This document shows, piece after piece, positions 53,928 to 63,064 of a DNA stretch of 64,000 nucleotides; the stretch's first letter is position 1; every line of letters begins with the position of its first letter. This stretch comes from Limnobacter sp. MED105 (GTDB lineage: Bacteria > Pseudomonadota > Gammaproteobacteria > Burkholderiales > Burkholderiaceae_B): assembly GCF_000170915.1 (NCBI RefSeq), contig NZ_ABCT01000013.1:50580-114579 (forward strand). Direction: 5' to 3'. The position numbers and the translations under genes are program-made. A model generated the notes under the pieces. It was not told the origin of the DNA. It was given only the letters and a program-made list of their open reading frames with translations, and ran no database searches.

Positions 53928-55376
53928 TTATTCTGCCCTGTATAAAAACTCGAGCAAGCTTTCCATGGGACCCCAGCTGTCGTAAGCCCTGGGGCTTTTT
54001 ACCAAAACACCAACAGCCCACAATTGCCCCTCGCGGTCTCGCAGATAACCACCCAAAGAACGCACTCCATTGAGACTACCGGTTTTCAGATAGGCGAATC
54101 CATCCACATTGGTCACACGTCGATGAAGGGTACCGTCTGCACCGGCGCGCGGAAAACTGGCGAGAAAATCGGGAAAATCCGATCGAGCTGCCATATTGCG
54201 CAGAAACTCGGCCAGACCTTTTGCATCAATCCGGGTGTCACGGGACAAACCCGATCCATTCTCGAAAAACCAGTCATTGGATGAAATTCCCTGCTGCTTC
54301 AACCAATCCTTAAGCTGCACATTAAAAGCCTCCGGAGTGCCTGCCACCGCCAATTCAAGATGGCGAGCCATCACATTGCTAGACCATTTGTTGATCTGCT
54401 TGATCAGGTCACTCAGTGGCTTTCCATAATGCGTATACAAGGCAATGGTGTTGGCTGGCGTCACCCCTTTAATCACCTGCCCGCCTTGTGGCCCGGCAAA
54501 CTTGCCGCCCAACTCCAACCAAATTTCCTGTACCCACGATTCCCACAGCCAATCCTGCGCGGGCACACGAATGGGCAAGCGCGATTGACCGCAACGACGC
54601 GGGTAGTTGCCCTTCACAGTCACCACTACATCGCGCCCAGCCTTTGCAAAGTCAACGGACATGCCGTTTTTCCAGGCACCGCAACCGCCACCAGTCAAAT
54701 TGATTTCCGAAACAAAAGCCCAGTCTTTTGGCGCCTCTTCAGGCACAACCAGCACTGTGTTTTCATTGATTTTCAGGTCAATCGACATTGCACCAAAATT
54801 CAGCAACAGGGCATCGGGTTGAGCATGATACGCACGGTGAGGCGCATCATCAAAAGCGTCCTCCTCAGCAAGGCCAAGGCTGGGCAGTTGTTCGGCAAAA
54901 GCGGAGTCATCCAACACAACCGGGCCGTTAATGATATCGACGCCTTTGGTTCGAAGCTGTCGAAGCGAAGCCCACAAGTCTGCACTCAAAAACGCCGGAT
55001 CTCCGCTGCCTTTGATGTACAAGGGACCAGCCAACACACCATCCACTGGCTCAGAAACGGCATGAAATCCCGTTTTGAATCGATAAGTCGACTCAAGCTT
55101 TTGCAAAGCCAGCGCCGTTGTAAATACCTTGGCGACAGAGGCAGGATTGACCAACTGACTGGAACCGTGGGCGTAAGCCTGCGGTTTTCGGTGAACGAAA
55201 GGTGCGATGGGTAGTGCGTAGGCTGTGAAATTGTCTGCTGCAATGCCTTTTTTGACGAAGGCCTGAGTCACGCTATTGGGAAAAGCCCGCACTTGGGGAT
55301 CCAGGGGGCTGGACCATGTGGCTTGCGGCAAAGCAAGACTGAAGAGGACGATAACACCACCTAGTTTACGAACTGA
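53928..55376 (-). CDS. dacB: D-alanyl-D-alanine carboxypeptidase/endopeptidase (PBP4)
   Basis: Periplasmic S13 serine peptidase that trims or opens peptidoglycan crosslinks. The 482-residue product has a signal peptide (RKLGGVIVLFSLALPQATWS). The active-site motifs are SVAK (NPASVAKVFTT), SSN (KWSSNVMARHL) and KTG (YLKTGSLNGVRS), with the inserted domain of class C PBPs between them. I place the start at the GTG at 55376, which follows AGGA and gives a normal signal peptide. A TTG eight codons earlier is less likely. Confidence 0.93.
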   Translation of the reverse strand, partial: SVRKLGGVIVLFSLALPQATWSSPLDPQVRAFPNSVTQAFVKKGIAADNFTAYALPIAPFVHRKPQAYAHGSSQLVNPASVAKVFTTALALQKLESTYRFKTGFHAVSEPVDGVLAGPLYIKGSGDPAFLSADLWASLRQLRTKGVDIINGPVVLDDSAFAEQLPSLGLAEEDAFDDAPHRAYHAQPDALLLNFGAMSIDLKINENTVLVVPEEAPKDWAFVSEINLTGGGCGAWKNGMSVDFAKAGRDVVVTVKGNYPRRCGQSRLPIRVPAQDWLWESWVQEIWLELGGKFAGPQGGQVIKGVTPANTIALYTHYGKPLSDLIKQINKWSSNVMARHLELAVAGTPEAFNVQLKDWLKQQGISSNDWFFENGSGLSRDTRIDAKGLAEFLRNMAARSDFPDFLASFPRAGADGTLHRRVTNVDGFAYLKTGSLNGVRSLGGYLRDREGQLWAVGVLVKSPRAYDSWGPMESLLEFLYRAE

Positions 55377-55454
55377 CACGCGTGAAATCCTGAAGTGCAA
55401 TTGTGAACTTTCAGGATATCATTCGTGCCACCTTGTGGCGCTTGGCACAGGTCC

Positions 55455-56045
55455 TCAGGTGTGTTTCTTCGGATCCTTTTTACGCTCCCAAGGTCGCGTG
55501 GGAGACTCTGTCGCCGGCGCATCCTGAACTGGTGCCTCCTCGGGACTTACCGAAGGGGAGGCCACAGTGGTATCGGCTTTGCCCACTGCGGGCGGTGCGG
55601 TCACAGTCGGATCAGTTGCCACCGAGTCGTCAACACCTTTGGGCAACCAGCGTTGCCGCCCTTGGGCGAGAGGCACAGCCTCTTCGGGCGTACCTACCGG
55701 TGCAGAACCCGGCTCAACCGGCACGGCATGCATCCCGGCCGGTTCAAGCGACGTCTTTTCCTGCTTGAAGGCCGAGTTCCGAATCTCGGGTTTCACCACT
55801 TCGATTTCATTGGCCAGCATGTAGTCGTTCATGTCGCGCCAACCCTCAAACACGCCGGACTGGTGTGTATTCGGGTTCAACGTAAAACAATCCTCCAGCG
55901 CACGCCCAGAATGCCTGCACGCCGCGCCCACCGCCTTGCTGTCTTCCATGGACAACTTGCCTGTCAGACCCGGGATCTGCGACAGGTCGCATGAACTCAG
56001 CATGGTCGCAGCACCCGCCACCATTAATATCTTCAGTTTTTTCAT
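55455..56045 (-). CDS. Pro/Val-rich lipoprotein
   Basis: A 196-residue protein whose signal ends MLSSC, so it is a predicted lipoprotein. The start at 56045 follows AGGA by eight bases; the frame stays open back to 56330 but has no initiation signal there. After the acyl-Cys comes a compact domain with two further cysteines (GAACRHSGRALEDCFTLN) and GWRDMNDYMLANEIEVV. A long Pro/Ala/Glu/Val-rich tail without clear fold follows. No known family is recognised. Confidence 0.75.
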   Translation of the reverse strand: MKKLKILMVAGAATMLSSCDLSQIPGLTGKLSMEDSKAVGAACRHSGRALEDCFTLNPNTHQSGVFEGWRDMNDYMLANEIEVVKPEIRNSAFKQEKTSLEPAGMHAVPVEPGSAPVGTPEEAVPLAQGRQRWLPKGVDDSVATDPTVTAPPAVGKADTTVASPSVSPEEAPVQDAPATESPTRPWERKKDPKKHT

Positions 56046-56406
56046 AATCCAGTCCTGATTGACTACCTCTACAGGTGATAACGTCCGGTTCCTGGAAAAA
56101 TTGATAGACATTTGCGGGGATGTTGGTGTTTTTCTTCTAATTGTTGCTTTAACCACAATCTTTTCTTGTGCATCGCACACAAACCCAGTAGACTTCGCTC
56201 CAGATTGCAAATCAACGGGTCGTTTTACGATTCTCACCATTGGACCGCGTTGGGTTGCCTTTGTTGGCACAAGCTCTTGAAGCTGTGCTTTGCCCATCGC
56301 CGCCAGTTCTCTTGCGACCATCCGGAACAACTAAGTTCCTAGCCGCGTCGTCTCATTTCTGTTCGTCGATGAATTTTTAAGTCCACATCGAATTGGAACT
56401 TTTATT
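56046..56406. other. leader region of the DEAD-box helicase gene
   Basis: 360 bases between the divergent lipoprotein and helicase genes. No credible gene is seen; short frames on both strands lack start signals. A long 5' leader would suit cold-shock-type control of the helicase, but no recognisable element could be identified. Confidence 0.35.
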
Positions 56407-58266
56407 ATGTCTATGTCATTTGATGACATGGGTCTTGCCGCGCCTTTGCTGCAAGCCCTGAATGCTTTGAACATTACTGCCCCTACACTCGTACAACAAG
56501 AAGTCGTGCCCCTGGGCAAAGACGGTGGCGACCTGATGGTCTCCAGCCAGACCGGTAGCGGCAAAACTTTCGGTTTCCTGCTGCCCGTTATGCACCGCAT
56601 GATGACCGGCGAACAAAGCCCCATGGAAATGCTGGCTGGCCCGGAATGTCTGGTGCTGTGCCCAACACGTGAACTGGCCCAACAAGTTAGCCAAGATGCG
56701 ATCAACCTGGTGAAATTCACCAAGGGCGTTCGCGTAGCAACTGTTGTTGGCGGCATGCCTTACGGCAAGCAAATGGCCAGCCTGCGTGGTGCACGCATTG
56801 TTGTGGGTACACCTGGCCGATTGCTCGATTTGGCCCAGCAAGGCAAATTGAACTTGAGCACAGTGACTACATTGATCGTTGACGAAGCCGACCGCATGCT
56901 CGACCTGGGCTTCTCTGAAGACCTGGAAGCCATCGACCAACTGTGCGGTAACCGCATTCAAACCTTGATGTTCTCCGCCACCTTTGCCAAGCGCATTATC
57001 GGTTTGGCCGAAAACATCATGAACAACCCAAAGCGCATTGAAATGGCGGCTCAGAACGAAGCCAACACTGACATCGCCCAAAAACTGATGTGGGCTGACA
57101 ACCGTGGTCACAAGCGCAAGCTGTTGAACCATTGGCTGGAGCACCCAGACATGGTTCAAGCTGTTGTATTTACAAGCACACAAATTGATGCTGAAAACTT
57201 GGCCCGCGATTTGGCCGACGAAGGCGTTCGTGCCTGCGCCCTGCACGGTGGCATGCCACAAGTAGTGCGTAACCGCCGTTTGGCCAGCGTTCGCAAAGGC
57301 GACATCAAGGTACTGGTTGCAACCGATGTTGCTGCCCGTGGCCTGGACGTGCCTGCAATTTCTCACGTCATCAACTACGGCATGCCCATGAAGTCGGAAG
57401 ACTATGTGCACCGCATTGGCCGTACCGGCCGTGCTGGCCGCAGTGGCGTGGCAGTAACCTTGGCCGAAGCCTGCGACATCATCAGTGTTCGTGGCATCGA
57501 GCGTTTCATCAATTCACGCATTCCCGAAGAACAGGTTGAAGGCCTGGAGCCACGCGGCAACTTCACACAGGCACCACGTGGCGGCAAGCCAAGTGGCGGC
57601 CGTGGTCGTTCTGGTGGTGGCGGCTACGCTGGCAACAGCGGTGGCCGTTCCGAAGGCCGCAGCTTTGGCGGTGGCGAGCGCAAGTCCTACGGCGACAAGC
57701 CTTCTTATGGCGACCGCAAGCCCTTCGAAGCGCGTGAAGAGCGCAGCTTCGGCGAACGCAAGTCTTATGGTGACAAGCCTGCCTTTGGCGAACGCAAGTC
57801 CTACGGTGACAAGCCGGCCTTCGGTGAACGCAAGTCTTTCGGTGACCGCAAGCCTTATGAAGCCCGCGAAGAGCGCAGCTTTGGCGACCGCAAGCCGTTT
57901 GTTCAAGGCGAAGAGCGCAGCTTTGGTGATCGCAAGCCATTCGGTGACCGCAAGCCATTCGGCGACAAGCCTTCATTTGGCGATCGCAAACCCTTCGGTG
58001 AGCGCAAGTCGTTTGGCGACAAGCCCTCCTTTGGTGATCGTAAGCCTTCCGGCTTTTCAGGCAACTCCGATGCACCGAAAAAGTGGAATCGCGATGCAGA
58101 ACGTCCAAGCTTCCCACGCTCTGAAGAGCGTGCTCGCCCGGCCTTCCGCGCAGAAGGTACAGCACCTTCTGGCCCAAAGCGTGAACACGCTTCTGGTGCA
58201 CGTAAAGAAAACGCGGCGCGCAACATGGGTGACCGTGGTGGCTTCAGCCGCCGCCGCGCTGGCTAA
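56407..58266 (+). CDS. DEAD-box RNA helicase with repetitive basic C-terminal tail
   Basis: ATP-dependent RNA helicase (RhlE/CsdA-like) of 619 residues. Core motifs are present: a Q-motif region, SQTGSGKTFG (Walker A), VDEADRMLDLGF (DEAD), FSATFAKR (SAT), VATDVAARGLD and HRIGRTGRAGRSG. From about 395 the sequence becomes Gly/Ser/Arg-rich. It then runs through many degenerate copies of SFGDRKPFGE/KSYGDKPAF up to about 555 and ends in a basic segment. Such tails bind RNA or promote condensates. Repeats may vary between strains. Confidence 0.95.
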   Translation: MSMSFDDMGLAAPLLQALNALNITAPTLVQQEVVPLGKDGGDLMVSSQTGSGKTFGFLLPVMHRMMTGEQSPMEMLAGPECLVLCPTRELAQQVSQDAINLVKFTKGVRVATVVGGMPYGKQMASLRGARIVVGTPGRLLDLAQQGKLNLSTVTTLIVDEADRMLDLGFSEDLEAIDQLCGNRIQTLMFSATFAKRIIGLAENIMNNPKRIEMAAQNEANTDIAQKLMWADNRGHKRKLLNHWLEHPDMVQAVVFTSTQIDAENLARDLADEGVRACALHGGMPQVVRNRRLASVRKGDIKVLVATDVAARGLDVPAISHVINYGMPMKSEDYVHRIGRTGRAGRSGVAVTLAEACDIISVRGIERFINSRIPEEQVEGLEPRGNFTQAPRGGKPSGGRGRSGGGGYAGNSGGRSEGRSFGGGERKSYGDKPSYGDRKPFEAREERSFGERKSYGDKPAFGERKSYGDKPAFGERKSFGDRKPYEAREERSFGDRKPFVQGEERSFGDRKPFGDRKPFGDKPSFGDRKPFGERKSFGDKPSFGDRKPSGFSGNSDAPKKWNRDAERPSFPRSEERARPAFRAEGTAPSGPKREHASGARKENAARNMGDRGGFSRRRAG

Positions 58267-58307
58267 AAAAGCAGCGTAAAAGCAGCACCGGGGGAAACCC
58301 CAAGAAA

Positions 58308-58338
58308 AACCCTCAGCCGAAAGCCTGAGGGTTTTTTG
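58308..58338 (+). terminator. rho-independent terminator after the helicase gene
   Basis: AACCCTCAG (58308-58316) pairs with CTGAGGGTT (58325-58333) and is followed by a T run. Confidence 0.85.
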
Positions 58339-58392
58339 TTTTTATGCGACAATTTGAGGCTTGTTGACCAACCAAGCAGGAAACCTCCCACC

Positions 58393-59763
58393 GTGCGGCC
58401 AAATTCCAAAAGCAAGTGGCTGGCGCAAAGCGCTCGACTATCCCGTTTCATGGCAGACCGGGGCATGATCGTCTCCGTGATCTATCTTTTTTCCCTGCTG
58501 GTAGGCCTGCTAGCCGTAGGCTTCGCGTGGATGTCAGACTTCGCTGGGGAGTGGAACAAGGAACTGTTTGCCGAGCACATGTGGATTGCGCTGCTCTTGC
58601 CGCCCATTGTGTTTCCAATTGCACTGTGGCTGGTCAACACAATTTTTTGGGGATCAGGGGGCAGCGGTATTCCACAAGCCATTAAAGTCACAAAGCATCC
58701 TAAGCCCCGCCTGATGGAACGGCTGTTGGGACCACGCGCCTTTATGGGCAAGCTGCTGATCACACCGTTTGTGATTGCTGCGGGTGCAGCTGCTGGTCGT
58801 GAAGGGCCCACGGTTCAAATTGGTGCTGCGCTGATGGCCTATGCAGGCCGTTTTCCCAATATTGCCAAACTGTTTGACACACGTTCGCTGATCATTGCCG
58901 GTGGCGCTGCAGGGGTTGCCGCTGCCTTCAATACGCCACTGGGTGGCTTAATGTTCGCCTTTGAAGAACTGGGGCGCCGCAAAACAATGCGACACACCTC
59001 GGCACTGCTGATGGCGATTGTGCTGGCTGGTTTGGTCGCCCTGATTCTTCAAGGTAACTATTCGTACTTTGGTTATTCAAATGCCACCATTGATTGGGTG
59101 CAGGAATGGCTGGTTATCTTCACGCTGGCCATTCTGACAGGGATCGTCGGTGGTTTGTACGGGCGCAGTATGTTGATCCTGGTGTCGAGCACCAGCTTTC
59201 TGGGCGGTTTGCGCAGCCGTTTTCCTTACCGCTTTGCGGCTGGTTGTGGCGTTGTGCTCTCCTTGATGGCACTGGTGTTTGGTGCAGAGGTGTTTGGTGC
59301 AGGTTACGAGGAAACCAAAGCCGCACTTCAGGACAGCGAAGAACTGTCACCCATGTTCTGGCTCACAAAAATGGTGGCCACTGTAGTGTCGTTTGCCAGC
59401 GGGGTGCCAGGTGGCGTGTTCTCGCCGACCCTGTCGATCGGCGCGGGTTTTGGTCATTTTTTTGCAGGCCTCACCAACAGTGAAACCGCGCCCTTAATGC
59501 TGTTGGCCATGGTAGGTGTATTGTCTGCTGTTACTCACTGCCCGATCACCGCATTCGTCATTGTGCTGGAAATGGTCGACAACCACGATTTGGTCATGCC
59601 GCTGATTTTCGTGTCAGCCATCTCCACGCAGGTCAGCAAACGGATTTTGCCAGCATCCATTTACCACTTGCTTGCAAATCAAATCAAAGTCAGCTTTGCT
59701 CAAACCGAATCAGCGCCGGAACCAAAACCTGCAGAAACCACCAGCCTTGACGACAAAAAATGA
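58393..59763 (+). CDS. ClC-family chloride channel/transporter
   Basis: Membrane protein of 456 residues from a GTG at 58393; a TTG at 58336 lies inside the preceding terminator. ClC selectivity motifs are GSGGSGIPQ, GREGPTVQIGAAL (gating Glu) and GVPGGVFSPTLSIGAGFG, with a C-terminal Tyr region (ILPASIYHLLA). There are about ten or more hydrophobic helices and no CBS domains. The gating Glu suggests Cl-/H+ exchange rather than a simple channel. It overlaps the next gene by four bases (ATGA). Confidence 0.92.
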   Translation: MRPNSKSKWLAQSARLSRFMADRGMIVSVIYLFSLLVGLLAVGFAWMSDFAGEWNKELFAEHMWIALLLPPIVFPIALWLVNTIFWGSGGSGIPQAIKVTKHPKPRLMERLLGPRAFMGKLLITPFVIAAGAAAGREGPTVQIGAALMAYAGRFPNIAKLFDTRSLIIAGGAAGVAAAFNTPLGGLMFAFEELGRRKTMRHTSALLMAIVLAGLVALILQGNYSYFGYSNATIDWVQEWLVIFTLAILTGIVGGLYGRSMLILVSSTSFLGGLRSRFPYRFAAGCGVVLSLMALVFGAEVFGAGYEETKAALQDSEELSPMFWLTKMVATVVSFASGVPGGVFSPTLSIGAGFGHFFAGLTNSETAPLMLLAMVGVLSAVTHCPITAFVIVLEMVDNHDLVMPLIFVSAISTQVSKRILPASIYHLLANQIKVSFAQTESAPEPKPAETTSLDDKK

Positions 59764-60326
59764 GCAAACGCTCAATTAGCAAGTTTGGAGCAGGAAAAAT
59801 TGCTGGATTGTCGGCGGTCGCTGTGTTTTGCGCAATCAAACCTGGACATGCCATCGACAGCGTGGTTCAACGGTTAAGCAACCCGGAAATGCACTGCGGC
59901 CATCAACCTACACTTGACTTGTTCAACGGTGTGGTCAACGCGCTTTCGGAGTCACAGAGTACCGCAGCCGCGCTGACTCTTCGCCGGGAAGACAGACGAC
60001 TGGAAATATTGATTCATTTCAAGCCAGGGCAAACTGAAATTCCGTCGAACTGTCTGCCCAAACTCGAGGCTTTGAATGAAGCCACCAAGGCGGGAAAATC
60101 TGGCCCGATTTTGATTCGCTCGAGCACTCAAACCGAGGGCAGTGCGGAACTGGATCTGGCCGTGGCCAGCCAAAGACTGGATGCTGTTCAAACTTATTTC
60201 AGGGACAATCGACTGGCCCGCAAAGCATTTGTCCTGGAGCTGCACCCGGACACCTCGAGCCCACTGTTTGGCGATGCAGTTCGGCTGCCCAATATGGTGG
60301 AAATTTATTCCAGTCCAGCCAACTGA
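59760..60326 (+). CDS. OmpA-domain-like exported protein
   Basis: A 188-residue exported protein coupled to the ClC gene. A weak signal peptide covers about residues 1-31 (SAVAVFCAIKPGHA). The region about 80-185 resembles an OmpA-like peptidoglycan-binding domain (ILIHFKPGQTEIPSNCLPKL, SSTQTEGSAELDLAVASQRLDAV), but the TDxxG/NxxLSxxRA signature is degenerate. Peptidoglycan binding is therefore uncertain. It converges with and overlaps dctR by 22 bases. Confidence 0.72.
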   Translation: MSKRSISKFGAGKIAGLSAVAVFCAIKPGHAIDSVVQRLSNPEMHCGHQPTLDLFNGVVNALSESQSTAAALTLRREDRRLEILIHFKPGQTEIPSNCLPKLEALNEATKAGKSGPILIRSSTQTEGSAELDLAVASQRLDAVQTYFRDNRLARKAFVLELHPDTSSPLFGDAVRLPNMVEIYSSPAN

Positions 60327-60973
60327 TCAAACCCCAAGCGGTCACTGAGGCGACTCAGTAAAGTTGCCAACTCGGCAGCCGAACGCACCTTGAGTTTGTC
60401 AAACACATTGGCACGGTGAACTTCAACTGTCCGCATGGAAATGTCCAACTCAGAGGCAATCACCTTGTTCAGCTTGCCCTTGGCCACCAAAAACATGACC
60501 TCTCTTTCGCGAGGTGACAGGCGATCAATGCGCTCAGACCATTGCTTCAATACTTCCAGATTCACCAGGAATTCACCTGATTTTTGAAGTGCCTGCTTGA
60601 CTCGCTCAATCAAACGCTGATCGGTGGTAGGCTTTTCATAAAAATCGAACGCACCATTTTTTACAGCTTCTACAGCAGTAGAAATATCGCCATGCCCAGT
60701 CAAAAAAATGACAGGCAGACGGTCAAGACTGTAGCCGCTGCGCTTGAGCCACTCGAACACCTCAAGACCCGACATATCGGGCATGCGCAAGTCGAGTAAC
60801 AGGCAAAGCTCGGCATCACTGCTGACATATTCATCGAGCCTGGACTTGAAGCTTTCAAAGTTCGCAAACCCTTGCATGGGAAGATCCACGGTTTCGAACA
60901 TCCATTTCATGCCCTCGCGCAGATCGTCATCATCGTCAAGCAGCAATACCTGCACTTTTTTAGTTGGCTCCAA
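60305..60973 (-). CDS. dctR: FixJ/DctR-type response regulator
   Basis: A 222-residue regulator. The receiver has DDDDDLREG and the phospho-acceptor in LLLDLRMPDMSG, then FLTGHGDISTAVEAVKNGA and the conserved Lys in FYEKP. The C-terminal LuxR-type helix-turn-helix is SPREREVMFLVAKGKLNKVI with SELDISMRTVEVHR. Its start overlaps the end of the sensor gene by 14 bases. It is next to dctP, as in the DctS/DctR systems that control C4-dicarboxylate TRAP transport. Confidence 0.87.
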   Translation of the reverse strand: MEPTKKVQVLLLDDDDDLREGMKWMFETVDLPMQGFANFESFKSRLDEYVSSDAELCLLLDLRMPDMSGLEVFEWLKRSGYSLDRLPVIFLTGHGDISTAVEAVKNGAFDFYEKPTTDQRLIERVKQALQKSGEFLVNLEVLKQWSERIDRLSPREREVMFLVAKGKLNKVIASELDISMRTVEVHRANVFDKLKVRSAAELATLLSRLSDRLGFDQLAGLE

Positions 60974-62951
60974 CTGACTGTTCCCCTTCCATGGATTCTC
61001 TGACTGCCATTGGCAAGTCCATTGTAAAACACGTGCCGCCGGTGGGCACCGCTTCTGCCTTCAAGCGACCACCATGTGACTCAGCCACCGAACGACACAG
61101 GCTTAAACCCAGGCCCAATCCGTCAGGTTTGGTCGACACCAAAGCCTCGAACATTTTCTCAGTGTTGTTCAAGCTCAAACCTGGGCCATCATCGCGCACT
61201 GAAAACTCAAATGAGTTTTCCAACTGCCGCGCGCGTATCCACACATTGCGAATTCGTTGCGAAGCAGTGAACGCCTCGGATGCGTTTTTAACCAGATTCA
61301 CCAAGGCCTGCTCCACCATGATTCGATCGATGTACAGCACGAAATCGGGTGTTCCAATGTCAAAATGCAAACGCACCTGGTGAAGCATCGCGGTGGAATT
61401 CACCATGAACTGAATCGAATCGATCAAATCGACCACACGAACATTCTCGCGAGTGGGCTTGCGTTTGCGCACCAGATTTTGAACTGAGCCAACCACACGG
61501 CCAGCGCGCTGCGCCTGATCACGCAACTTTTCAAACAACTGGCCATACATCTCAAGACTGGCACCACGCTGGCTTAAATTCATGCCGGCCTGCGCGTACG
61601 ACACCATGGTGGCCAGTGGCTGATTCAACTCATGTGCAATGTTGGACGCCACTTCCCCCACCAAAGCAAATCGTGAAGCGGCTTGCAATTTCTCCCGCTG
61701 CTCGGCAATAAGTGACTCGGAACGTTTGCGATCAGTAATATCGATCACCGAGCTCATCCAGCCAGTGTGCACACCGCGGCCGTCTTTGAGCGGCGCCTCA
61801 ACAATCAGCACATCAATGAACTTGCCGTTCTTGTGCTGGTAAATGGTTTCAAACCCTTCAGGCGGAGCATTGCCAGAAATAACGTCGGCCACCAACCTTT
61901 TGTATTCCTCGGTACTTTTGCTGGGCCAGTAAGGCAAGGGCTGGGGAATGCCAATCAACTCCTCGGGTTTGTAACCCACCATATTGCAAAACGCCGGGTT
62001 CACATAGCGAATAAAACCCTGCAAGTCCCAAACGCGCAAACCCACTGCCATGGAGTCTTGCATGGATTGGCGAAACAACTTTTCTTCTTCCAGGCGCGCT
62101 TCAATTTCCAGACGACGGCGAGAATCGCGCCACAACATGATGAAGCTCAGCAGCAACAACAACAGCAAAAATGCCAAAGCCCCGGTAATGCCGTAGTTGA
62201 ACAATCGGGGGCCCTCTTGAATGCTGTTGACCCTGAGTTGAAATTGCAGCCCGCCAAGTTCCAGCGAAGTGGTGTGCATGTAAACCCCGGCACCCGGGCT
62301 GGCTTTGACCAGACGCGACAAAATTGCCCCGCTGGCATCGAGAAGCTCCACCTGGTTATCTTGCGCAAACCACCAAGGCAGCTCTTTTTCCAGCATCAGG
62401 TCGAGATCGATCAAACCCGCGGTAACAGCCTCACCACGCTGAGCCACACTGACATTGGCCACATAGTGCCGCCCTTGAAATAAAAAGGGTCCAACCAACC
62501 CGTCCAAGCGAGACTCGTAACGTTGATTGACTGGCGCTGAAATCAATTGACGAACCGCTTCGAGGTCGTACTCATCAAAATTGTCTTCCAGATTCACAAT
62601 GGGAATTAGTTCTGGTCCACGAAATACAGCCACCAGTTCACCTGAACTACGACTGAGCTGATTCAAGCTTGCAGCCAGCCGTGCCGATGGATAAATGAGC
62701 GAATCGTTTGTTAGCGCTTGCAGCGAATTGATCAGACCGCCCACTTGAAACTGAATGTTCTGGCGAGCCCACAGTGCATCTGCAATCAGTTTTGCCTGGT
62801 TTTGATCCCGTTCGTCTTGCTGGGCGTAGTAAACTGCGGCCACCATCAAAGCCATTAAAAGTGAAAAAACAAGCACTGGCATGCCAAACCTCATGGCTTG
62901 GCGGCGCTTGATTTTCTTTAAATTGGGCTCATAAGGGGCGAACACTTGCAT
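60960..62951 (-). CDS. dctS: PAS-domain sensor histidine kinase, DctS-like
   Basis: A 663-residue membrane sensor. One helix at about 23-43, a periplasmic ligand domain (about 45-260) and a second helix at about 268-290 are followed by a PAS domain (about 310-430). The HisKA domain holds the His in ASNIAHELNQPLATMVSYAQ. The ATPase carries NLVKNASEAF, DDGPGLSL and GLGLGLSLCRSV. The arrangement matches DctS/DctB-type kinases. It is divergent from dctP. An alternative ATG at codon 20 would remove a charged leader. Confidence 0.86.
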   Translation of the reverse strand: MQVFAPYEPNLKKIKRRQAMRFGMPVLVFSLLMALMVAAVYYAQQDERDQNQAKLIADALWARQNIQFQVGGLINSLQALTNDSLIYPSARLAASLNQLSRSSGELVAVFRGPELIPIVNLEDNFDEYDLEAVRQLISAPVNQRYESRLDGLVGPFLFQGRHYVANVSVAQRGEAVTAGLIDLDLMLEKELPWWFAQDNQVELLDASGAILSRLVKASPGAGVYMHTTSLELGGLQFQLRVNSIQEGPRLFNYGITGALAFLLLLLLLSFIMLWRDSRRRLEIEARLEEEKLFRQSMQDSMAVGLRVWDLQGFIRYVNPAFCNMVGYKPEELIGIPQPLPYWPSKSTEEYKRLVADVISGNAPPEGFETIYQHKNGKFIDVLIVEAPLKDGRGVHTGWMSSVIDITDRKRSESLIAEQREKLQAASRFALVGEVASNIAHELNQPLATMVSYAQAGMNLSQRGASLEMYGQLFEKLRDQAQRAGRVVGSVQNLVRKRKPTRENVRVVDLIDSIQFMVNSTAMLHQVRLHFDIGTPDFVLYIDRIMVEQALVNLVKNASEAFTASQRIRNVWIRARQLENSFEFSVRDDGPGLSLNNTEKMFEALVSTKPDGLGLGLSLCRSVAESHGGRLKAEAVPTGGTCFTMDLPMAVRESMEGEQSVGAN

Positions 62952-63064
62952 GGCTGGATAGTGCCACGAAATGGCAAAAAGATTTCAGAGGATGTGGAAA
63001 CCCACAATGGTGAGGAAGGTCCTACTCTGGAATTTTCAATGAATAACTACGAACAAGCCGCAAT

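Noticed and set aside
56059..56280. 73-codon frame with a hydrophobic segment in the helicase leader
   Set aside because: No ribosome-binding site; it overlaps the upstream region of the divergent lipoprotein gene and resembles no known protein.
56416..57411. 331-codon frame opposite the DEAD-box gene
   Set aside because: Antisense shadow of conserved helicase motifs, His/Gln-rich, without start signals.
57485..58279. 264-codon plus-strand frame in the helicase tail
   Set aside because: An alternate reading of the same repeats (Ala/Ser-rich). The helicase frame is continuous through this part.
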